This document shows, piece by piece, positions 1 to 4,948 of a stretch of 5,582 nucleotides of DNA. Each line of letters starts with the position of its first letter. Position 1 is the first letter of the stretch. The notes beneath the pieces are model-generated. The model saw nothing but the letters and a program-made list of their open reading frames with translations, did not search any database and was not told the origin of the DNA. Origin of the DNA: Chloroflexota bacterium (lineage in GTDB: Bacteria; Chloroflexota; Anaerolineae; Anaerolineales; UBA4823); assembly GCA_030669775.1 (NCBI GenBank), contig DAOVCZ010000144.1, positions 1 through 5,582 on the forward strand, read 5' to 3'. Both the position numbers and the translations under genes were made by a program.

Positions 1-220
1 GAGCATTGACTTTGTTTATCTCAAAAGGGTAACCGGGCTTTCATGGGGGAACTTGTCGACGCATTTGACCAAGCTGGAAGATGCCGGTTATGTAACTATA
101 AAGAAGTCTTTCCAGGATAAAAAGCCCCACACGATGATCCAACTCACCGATGCGGGACGGGAGGCCTTCCGGAATTATAAAGACGAAATGCAGCAGGTTC
201 TTGGAAATTTACCGGATTGA
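1..220 (+). CDS. Winged-helix transcriptional regulator, HTH_34 / MarR-like (5' end missing)
   Basis: The reading frame enters from the left edge (first full codon at base 2) and stops at TGA 218-220, giving 72 visible residues. They read as the second half of a small winged-helix DNA-binding protein. A recognition-helix region (VTGLSWGNLSTHLTKLEDAGYV) is followed by a beta-hairpin wing (IKKSFQDKKPHTMIQLTDAGREAF) and a short C-terminal helix. The pattern 'GNLS.HL.KLE.AGYV...K.F..+KP.T...LT.AGR.AF' is typical of the HTH_34 winged-helix family, whose members are about 95-110 residues and usually act as dimeric cytoplasmic repressors. About 25-35 N-terminal residues should therefore lie upstream. 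The target and any ligand cannot be told from this fragment. A terminator directly follows, so this is the last gene of its transcript. The gene on its right is convergent and not part of the same operon. Confidence 0.88.
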   Translation, partial: SIDFVYLKRVTGLSWGNLSTHLTKLEDAGYVTIKKSFQDKKPHTMIQLTDAGREAFRNYKDEMQQVLGNLPD

Positions 221-237
221 GTGTTGGGAAACTGATG

Positions 238-272
238 AACTGGTCCAGTCAAATCGACTGGACCGGTTTTTT
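238..272 (+). terminator. Rho-independent terminator of the winged-helix regulator
   Basis: An 11-bp stem is formed by 240-250 (CTGGTCCAGTC) and 256-266 (GACTGGACCGG), with one G-U pair and a 5-base loop AAATC. Two further A-T pairs extend it into the T-run at 267-272. It starts about 20 bases after the regulator's stop codon. Read from the minus strand it lacks a U-tract, so it probably serves only the plus-strand transcript. No clear terminator is visible for the convergent gene ending at 331. Confidence 0.92.
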
Positions 273-330
273 GTGAGGCGCTATTGAAGGAATCGTGGAA
301 TGCAGATATGAATCGAGGTGGGGGAGAGCT

Positions 331-1326
331 TTATGGAAAAAGGATGTCGACTGCAAGGCGAGCCAGAATAGACCCAAGCGGGATGAAAACCGAGAAGAAA
401 AGTGTGCGCAGCATGGTGACATTATAAGGCCAAGTTCGCGCTGCGAGCAGACGCTGTTCATAAGCAACCAGGGCATTGATCTCGGTGGGCAGCTGACTGG
501 ACTCCTGATTCTGATCCAGGCGCATTACAAGGTCACGGCAGGCGCTGTTGATGCGAGCCTGGACAGGCTGCAGCTCGCGTGTCTTCTCTGCAGCCAATAA
601 GCGGTGAGTGGGGCGCATGCTAAGGAAGAAAATCAGCACAATGAAGATGACAAAAAAAATATTAGTGACCCAAAACTCTGGCGAAGAAATATTTGCGTCC
701 TGGTAAGTGAAGAGAAAACTTAAAGTGATACCGCCGATAAAGACCAGGGCCAGCAGCAGACTCTGGCGACCGACCGCCTCGAATGGTTCTGGATTTAAGA
801 TGTCGATCTGCAGGGGTTGGCGATGCAGGGCTGCATTAACGCGCGTGCTGGAAACGGCAATGAAGATCGTCCAAGCCAATATGCCATACATCAGGCTTGT
901 TGAAATTAGCCAGTAGATCGTCAACCAGGTGATTCCCTGGTCGAACCCAGTCGCCAACACGGAAACGAACCCCAAAAGAACGCCGATGGCGAAGGCGATC
1001 AATTCGTGACTTGGTTTTATGTGTGAAGCATCATAGAGCATTTGATCGAATTCATCTTCATCGAGATCGACGAGGGGTCTGAGCGCTTCAATCACATTCT
1101 CACCCATCTTTGCCATCAGTGGGGAGACGAGCCAGATGTAAATGATGATGGTGGGGGCGAGTAAGAACACCCGCCATTCGCCCCGATTTAGGAAACGATC
1201 AACATCCCCGCCCAGATATGCCGCAGCAAAGGGAATCAGGAGCAGAACCAGGCTGACTGTGATTGTGACCCAAAGCGGTCGTGGTCGGCTGAAGAAGCGG
1301 TCAAACAGGGAGGTGGGTTGATCCAT
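331..1326 (-). CDS. Polytopic membrane protein of unknown function, about 7 transmembrane segments
   Basis: This is a 331-residue protein starting at ATG (complement of 1324-1326). An in-frame TAA lies 30 bases upstream, so no earlier start is possible. I do not recognise the family. Hydrophobic segments lie at about residues 18-38, 52-72, 108-126, 134-157, 187-207, 219-237 and 304-328. Basic residues place the N-terminus, the loop at 158-186 and the 238-303 loop in the cytoplasm. The cytoplasmic loop at 73-107 is acidic (VDLDEDEFDQ). The roughly 65-residue loop before the last segment looks helical (LLAAEKTRELQPVQARINSA and onward) and could form a coiled coil. The segment RTWPYNVTMLRTLFFSVFIPLGS near the C-terminus looks like the most conservable part. 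No enzymatic motif, signal peptide or transporter signature is seen. A good promoter precedes it, but the leader has no purine-rich Shine-Dalgarno site. That the frame is coding is well supported by length and by coherent membrane topology. Its role is unknown. Confidence 0.85.
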   Translation of the reverse strand: MDQPTSLFDRFFSRPRPLWVTITVSLVLLLIPFAAAYLGGDVDRFLNRGEWRVFLLAPTIIIYIWLVSPLMAKMGENVIEALRPLVDLDEDEFDQMLYDASHIKPSHELIAFAIGVLLGFVSVLATGFDQGITWLTIYWLISTSLMYGILAWTIFIAVSSTRVNAALHRQPLQIDILNPEPFEAVGRQSLLLALVFIGGITLSFLFTYQDANISSPEFWVTNIFFVIFIVLIFFLSMRPTHRLLAAEKTRELQPVQARINSACRDLVMRLDQNQESSQLPTEINALVAYEQRLLAARTWPYNVTMLRTLFFSVFIPLGSILARLAVDILFP

Positions 1327-1386
1327 GAGGGAAATCGTTTTATTGATTTTTTGTTACATGATCTGGTGATTTAATCCCGCGATCAA

Positions 1387-1415
1387 AGTATAGGGGATTG
1401 TCATTGGCTCGTCAA
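1387..1415 (-). promoter_or_regulatory. Sigma70-type promoter for the minus-strand membrane protein
   Basis: On the minus strand, a -35 box TTGACG (complement of 1410-1415) is separated by exactly 17 bases from a -10 box TATACT (complement of 1387-1392). Each box matches five of six consensus bases. Transcription would start near 1380 and give an untranslated leader of about 54 bases. A perfect 10-bp palindrome, AATCATGATT (1414-1423), overlaps the outer edge of the -35 box and could be an operator. The promoter is predicted from sequence only. Confidence 0.62.
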
Positions 1416-1455
1416 TCATGATTATGAAGAACAATATTACCTTCAGGCTAGATGT

Positions 1456-1465
1456 TTGTGCACAA
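1456..1465. promoter_or_regulatory. Perfect palindrome TTGTGCACAA, possible operator
   Basis: This perfect self-complementary decamer lies in the AT-rich middle of the divergent region, about 75 bases upstream of the predicted minus-strand transcription start. It fits the size of a site for a dimeric regulator. No second copy was noticed in the window and the symmetry does not extend further, so chance is possible. Confidence 0.22.
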
Positions 1466-1550
1466 TCAAGAAATAAGAAAATAATTTTCAGAAATATGAA
1501 ATGAGAATGTAACATAAAAGACACGGGTTCGTTAATTTATATACAGTTGG

Positions 1551-1579
1551 GTGGGAAGCTTTGTTAAAGTTTCCCCCAC
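1551..1579 (+). other. RNA hairpin in the cyclase upstream region
   Basis: Bases 1553-1562 (GGGAAGCTTT) pair with 1566-1575 (AAAGTTTCCC) around a 3-base loop, with one G-U pair, making a 10-bp stem. Flanking GT (1551-1552) and AC (1578-1579) could add two pairs across a CC bulge. No T-run follows, so it is not a standard terminator. It could be a structured leader element if transcription starts upstream of it. Confidence 0.3.
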
Positions 1580-1681
1580 GAAGTACGAAAACGCCTGCAA
1601 ATACTGATCTGATAACTGATGCATGCCTGGATTGATCTAATTCAATCTAACTCTATGAAGGAAATTAGGAGTAAACCCTTC

Positions 1682-1798
1682 TTGACGCTATTCGCATCTC
1701 AAGTGGAGTCAGATGTATTTCCAGGGCTGTCAGATTTGGTTGGAGTTGGATTGATCAGCTCACTTGTACTCCACTCAGGAGCAACGAACTTTGAGTAA
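1682..1798 (+). CDS. Possible 38-residue leader ORF overlapping the cyclase start
   Basis: A TTG at 1682, preceded by AGGAG (1667-1671) at 10 bases, opens a 38-codon frame ending at TAA 1796-1798. It thus overlaps the proposed TTG start of the cyclase at 1791 by 8 bases. An ATG at 1655 is in the same frame but has no ribosome site. The product has a hydrophobic centre (LVGVGLISSLVLHSG) and matches no family I know. The arrangement would suit translational coupling, with ribosomes finishing here and opening the cyclase's ribosome site. A frame this short can arise by chance, so this is only a candidate. Confidence 0.2.
   Translation: MTLFASQVESDVFPGLSDLVGVGLISSLVLHSGATNFE
1777..1781 (+). promoter_or_regulatory. 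Shine-Dalgarno site AGGAG that decides the cyclase start
   Basis: AGGAG lies 9 bases before the TTG at 1791-1793, and no in-frame ATG is available near the N-terminus. The other possible start, TTG at 1764, has its nearest GGAG 18 bases away. The same GGAG (1778-1781) can pair with CTCC (1769-1772) across a 5-base loop. ACTCC (1768-1772) can alternatively pair with GGAGT (1742-1746). A small switch hiding or freeing the ribosome site is therefore conceivable, although the stems are only 4-5 bp. Confidence 0.6.
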
Positions 1799-3032
1799 AA
1801 GCGCGCGGTTTTTCATCGGTGCAATCTTACTTGGCGGGCTGTTTGTGGCTTTCCAGGCATGGGTAGTGTTCGATCCAGCGGAAATCGAATGGATCAATTT
1901 TCTCCTGCTGGCCACTCTGGCGACCGGGACACAACTGCTTAAATCCGAAGCGCCATACTACCAGGTATATCATCCAAGCCTGGTGTTCTTCTTCGCAGGA
2001 ATTTTAATTTTACAGCCAGCAGGATTTGTACTGTTGGTCGTGATCGCCCATATAGCTGAATGGGTGAAGGAAAGATTGGTGAGCCAGGAAGGCTTACGTG
2101 AATGGTTTCTGCAGCCCTTTAATGCCGGGATGCATATTATTGTGGGCGCGCTGGCTCGACTGCTCTACTTAGCGATCAACCCCAATTATGAAGAGATTGG
2201 CACGCTTTATGCACTGGTAGGGGCGGGGGTAGTTGCCTGCGTCTACGTTGCCCTCAACCATCTGATGGTAGGAGAAGCAGTGGTCCTTACACGCGGCATA
2301 CCCTGGAGAGAAACCGGTGTACTGGATATCGAGAATCTGGCTACAGATTTCGTTTTGGCGATGTTTGGCTACGTATCAGCGGCTTTGATGACCTTGAACG
2401 CCTGGTTGATCCTGCCGGCGATCGCTCCTTTGTATTTAATTAACCGTTCTCTAGCGGTACCAGAATTGAAACATCGCGCTGAGTCGGATCCCAAGACCGG
2501 TTTATGGAACGGCAGGTATTTCATGCAATCACTTGAGCAGGAATTGAGCCGCTCTATGCGCTACGACCGTCCCTTGACGGTTGTCCTGGCGGACCTGGAT
2601 TACCTGCGGGAGATCAACAATAAATACGGTCACCTAGCAGGCGATGCGGTATTGACAGGGGTGGCGGAAATCTTGCGGAAGTATTTCCGTGATTATGATG
2701 TTGTAGCCCGTTTCGGGGGTGAGGAATTTGCCATTCTACTGCCTGAGACGGAGCCCGAAAACGCCCTTCCGCGAATCGAAAAAGTGAGAGCAGCGATTGA
2801 AAAAACGGCTCTTGAAGCACCAGTAATTGACAAAACATTAAACATCACGATGAGTTTTGGGCTTGCTGGGATCGATAAGGAACAACCAACCGCTCAAGGG
2901 ATCATTCACTGCGCAGACCTGGCGATGTATGCAGCCAAGGATGGTGGACGCAACCAAATCCGGATTTATTCATCTGATTTAGCTGGTTTGGGTGGCAGAC
3001 CAGGAATCGACGAACGCATGCTTAATGGATGA
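1791..3032 (+). CDS. Membrane-bound diguanylate cyclase (GGDEF domain) with N-terminal multi-pass domain
   Basis: This protein is predicted to condense two GTP into cyclic-di-GMP at the inner face of the membrane. From TTG 1791 it has 413 residues; TTG 1764 would add nine. Residues 5-221 form a membrane domain with hydrophobic segments at about 5-27, 32-50, 63-92 (long, with a central proline, perhaps two helices), 111-129, 137-161, 182-202 and 203-221. I cannot assign this domain to a named family. A GGDEF domain follows, about 232-395. Its key residues are all present with the spacing seen in PleD: metal-binding Asp268, guanine-contacting Asn276, Asp285 in GHLAGD, and GGEEF 309-313. The inhibitory RxxD site (Arg300, Asp303) is intact, so product feedback inhibition is expected. 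The end is marked by ADLAMYAAKDGGRN. The next gene encodes an HD-GYP phosphodiesterase, which suggests paired control of one messenger pool. Confidence 0.93.
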   Translation: MSKSARFFIGAILLGGLFVAFQAWVVFDPAEIEWINFLLLATLATGTQLLKSEAPYYQVYHPSLVFFFAGILILQPAGFVLLVVIAHIAEWVKERLVSQEGLREWFLQPFNAGMHIIVGALARLLYLAINPNYEEIGTLYALVGAGVVACVYVALNHLMVGEAVVLTRGIPWRETGVLDIENLATDFVLAMFGYVSAALMTLNAWLILPAIAPLYLINRSLAVPELKHRAESDPKTGLWNGRYFMQSLEQELSRSMRYDRPLTVVLADLDYLREINNKYGHLAGDAVLTGVAEILRKYFRDYDVVARFGGEEFAILLPETEPENALPRIEKVRAAIEKTALEAPVIDKTLNITMSFGLAGIDKEQPTAQGIIHCADLAMYAAKDGGRNQIRIYSSDLAGLGGRPGIDERMLNG

Positions 3033-3060
3033 TCTCAAGCGTATTAGCTTGCACGCCTGT

Positions 3061-3076
3061 TAGTACCAGAGTACTA
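3061..3076. promoter_or_regulatory. Inverted repeat TAGTAC-CAGA-GTACTA, candidate operator
   Basis: Two perfect 6-base arms are separated by four bases. The repeat ends 7 bases before the extended -10 element at 3084-3092 and so covers the expected -35 position. That location would suit repression or activation of the phosphodiesterase gene by a dimeric regulator. It could also form a small RNA hairpin in read-through transcripts from the cyclase gene. Short palindromes of this kind also occur by chance. Confidence 0.3.
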
Positions 3077-3083
3077 GTTCTAT

Positions 3084-3092
3084 TGCTACAAT
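3084..3092 (+). promoter_or_regulatory. Extended -10 promoter candidate upstream of the HD-GYP gene
   Basis: The motif TGC-TACAAT has the TGn extension plus five of six -10 consensus bases. The -35 position (around 3064-3069, TACCAG) is poor, which extended -10 promoters tolerate. A start near 3099 would leave a leader of about 60 bases. Because no U-tract terminator follows the cyclase gene, the phosphodiesterase may be transcribed both from here and by read-through. Confidence 0.4.
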
Positions 3093-3147
3093 AATAATTA
3101 CTGAAAAAATCCTTTGTTGGTAGAAAATGGGAAATTTGGGTTTTGGT

Positions 3148-3155
3148 GGAAGTGA
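3148..3155 (+). promoter_or_regulatory. Ribosome site GGAAGTGA that decides the HD-GYP start
   Basis: GGAAGTGA differs at one base from the ideal GGAGGTGA and sits 5 bases before the ATG at 3161. In-frame TTG 3143, GTG 3146 and GTG 3152 lie upstream, but none has a good ribosome site at normal spacing. The ATG is therefore preferred. Confidence 0.5.
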
Positions 3156-3160
3156 TTGAA

Positions 3161-4948
3161 ATGATCAAGAATCCTTTGATCAGTGAAACAGTTGATTTGA
3201 CCGCTGCGGAAACACACCCGAGAGTCCGTTTACCTCAGGTTAGATTCCCGCTGCGGGCAAAGATCACAGTGCCATTCTTAATATTGGCAGTTGGATTGGC
3301 GATTGGTGCAGCTTATGCGATCACTCAAATCGTTTTTGATACCATCGATGAGAGGTTCACAAACCAGCTGATCGAAAGTGGGAAACTGGCTGCGGAGGGA
3401 ATGGTACGACAGGAGGACAGCTTGCTGCGCTCATTGAGGCTGCTCTCTTATGCGGAGGGTATTCCGCAAGCGATCGCTGATAATGACATCAATCGATTAC
3501 AAGATCTTTCCTACGGCATCGCGGCCAACCAGGGGGAGGAAGTGGTTGATTTTCTGGATAAGGATGGCCAGGCCGTGCTGAGTTTGATCCACCAACGCGG
3601 TGGCGATGCGACGGATTATGATTTCTCAACCAGCTCGGAATTTGACTACACCAGTGTACCGTTTATCCGCAATGTACTTGAAGAAAGGGTAGACAATTAC
3701 GGGGATAAGTACTCAGGGCTGGTGAAGTACAGCTGGAATGACATTTTCTATGTTGCGGGTCCGATATATGACAACCAGGGAGATTTCAGCGGTGTGGTCC
3801 TGGTGGGGAAGAGCTTGGAGACCTTGCTGAGACAAATCCATGATGAGACCCTTGCCCAGATAACGGTATACGATGCAGAAGGAACGTCGTTTGGCAGCAC
3901 TTTTTATGAGCCATCTGAGTTGGATGGAGTGGAGGCAAAGACGGTCCTGGCGAATCAGGACCAGGCGAGTTTGAAACGCAATATCGGCAATCGGCGCGGG
4001 CTGAACGTCAGCAATATCGATTACGAAGAAATTTTGGGACCCTGGGAGGGTCGCGGAAATGAAGACCTGGGGTTGCTGGGGGTCTCGTTACCGCGCACTT
4101 TCCTTGTGCGGGCCAGCAACGCAACCCGGCTACAAATCACGGGAATAGTTTCATTAATGCTGCTACTGGTGATCCTGCTTGGCGTCTATATCGCCAGCAT
4201 CATCACTCGGCCATTACGAAATCTGGTGGAGGCATCTGCGGAAGTAGCGGAGGGAAATTTAAATGTACAGATTCCGCCGAGAGGAAATGACGAGGTAACA
4301 GTTCTAACGCGCTCATTCAATACGATGGTCTCCAGTTTGAACCAATCCAAGACCGATCTATTGAACGCGTACGATCGCACACTGGAGGGTTGGTCGATGG
4401 CGCTTGAACTGCGCGATCAGGAGACGGAAGGGCATACCCGACGGGTGGCAGAAATGACGTTGGAGCTAGCGGTATTGATGGGCTTTGAAGGTGAGGATTT
4501 GATCAATATCCGCCGGGGAGCACTGCTGCATGATATCGGCAAAATGGGTATCCCGGACAGCATTCTGCTCAAACCCGGCAAACTTACACCAGAAGAGTGG
4601 GCGATCATGCACAGACATCCTGAATTTGCATATGAGCTGCTGTGGCCGATCGAGTACCTGCGGCCTGCAATCCCGATCCCACTCAGCCACCATGAGTGGT
4701 GGAACGGAAATGGCTACCCGCGCGGATTAGCGGGAGAAGAAATTCCCTTACCAGCCCGGATTTTCGCAGTGATCGATGTGTGGGATGCAATGAGCTCGAA
4801 TCGACCATATCGCAAGGCACTACCAGAGCCAGAAGTGCGTGCATACCTGATTGAAGCAAAAGGAGTGCATTTCGACGCACGGGTGGTCGAGGCTTTCTTT
4901 GATTTGATGGTGCAGAGAGCTGATCAGGGAGCCAGACAGGCAGGGTAG
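3161..4948 (+). CDS. Membrane sensor with Cache-like, HAMP and HD-GYP domains; cyclic-di-GMP phosphodiesterase
   Basis: This 595-residue protein (ATG 3161; up to 601 if TTG 3143 is used) is predicted to hydrolyse cyclic-di-GMP in response to an extracytoplasmic signal. A cytoplasmic tail (1-34) precedes transmembrane helix 1 (about 35-57). A large periplasmic region (about 60-322) looks like a double-Cache sensor. It includes the typical stretch YSWNDIFYVAGPIYD, then GVVLVGKSLETLL. Transmembrane helix 2 (325-348), HAMP (349-400, ITRPLRNLVEASAEVAEGN) and the HD-GYP domain (about 402-586) follow. Metal ligands appear complete: Glu421 and His425 (ETEGH), His457-Asp458 (LLHDIGK), His486, His510-His511 and Asp539. 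The GYP motif is at 518-520 in HHEWWNGNGYP. The extra Glu421 matches enzymes of the trinuclear-metal type such as Persephonella marina PmGH. HD-GYP domains can also act on cyclic GMP-AMP, so the substrate is inferred. It lies downstream of the diguanylate cyclase. Confidence 0.94.
   Translation: MIKNPLISETVDLTAAETHPRVRLPQVRFPLRAKITVPFLILAVGLAIGAAYAITQIVFDTIDERFTNQLIESGKLAAEGMVRQEDSLLRSLRLLSYAEGIPQAIADNDINRLQDLSYGIAANQGEEVVDFLDKDGQAVLSLIHQRGGDATDYDFSTSSEFDYTSVPFIRNVLEERVDNYGDKYSGLVKYSWNDIFYVAGPIYDNQGDFSGVVLVGKSLETLLRQIHDETLAQITVYDAEGTSFGSTFYEPSELDGVEAKTVLANQDQASLKRNIGNRRGLNVSNIDYEEILGPWEGRGNEDLGLLGVSLPRTFLVRASNATRLQITGIVSLMLLLVILLGVYIASIITRPLRNLVEASAEVAEGNLNVQIPPRGNDEVTVLTRSFNTMVSSLNQSKTDLLNAYDRTLEGWSMALELRDQETEGHTRRVAEMTLELAVLMGFEGEDLINIRRGALLHDIGKMGIPDSILLKPGKLTPEEWAIMHRHPEFAYELLWPIEYLRPAIPIPLSHHEWWNGNGYPRGLAGEEIPLPARIFAVIDVWDAMSSNRPYRKALPEPEVRAYLIEAKGVHFDARVVEAFFDLMVQRADQGARQAG

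Larger units (their letters stand above)
1327..1790. other. Divergent intergenic region between the membrane-protein gene and the diguanylate cyclase gene
   Basis: This 464-base stretch is AT-rich from about 1360 to 1545 and holds no RNA gene or convincing long coding frame. It contains the minus-strand promoter, the palindromes AATCATGATT (1414-1423) and TTGTGCACAA (1456-1465), and a 10-bp hairpin (1553-1575). Near its right end are several purine-rich GGAG motifs. No strong plus-strand promoter stands out. The best candidate is TTGATC (1632-1637), 16 bases, TATGAA (1654-1659), with four of six matches in each box. It would give a leader of roughly 125 bases before the cyclase start. A weaker alternative is TTGTTA (1561-1566), 17 bases, TACGAA (1584-1589). 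Confidence 0.5.

Noticed and set aside
295..600. Plus-strand 101-codon frame
   Set aside because: It lies almost wholly inside the well-supported minus-strand membrane protein gene, has a Cys-rich composition with no domain, and no ribosome site.
1500..1660. Cyclic-di-GMP riboswitch (GEMM type) upstream of the cyclase
   Set aside because: The expected conserved GEMM core and tetraloop-receptor elements are not visible. Only a simple hairpin and short A-rich patches are present.
1764..1790. Earlier TTG start for the cyclase adding nine residues
   Set aside because: It has no ribosome site at usual spacing, while TTG 1791 has AGGAG 9 bases upstream. It is not fully excluded.
3036..3051. Terminator after the cyclase gene
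   Set aside because: The stem CAAGC/GCTTG is only 5 bp and is not followed by a T-run, so intrinsic termination is unlikely.
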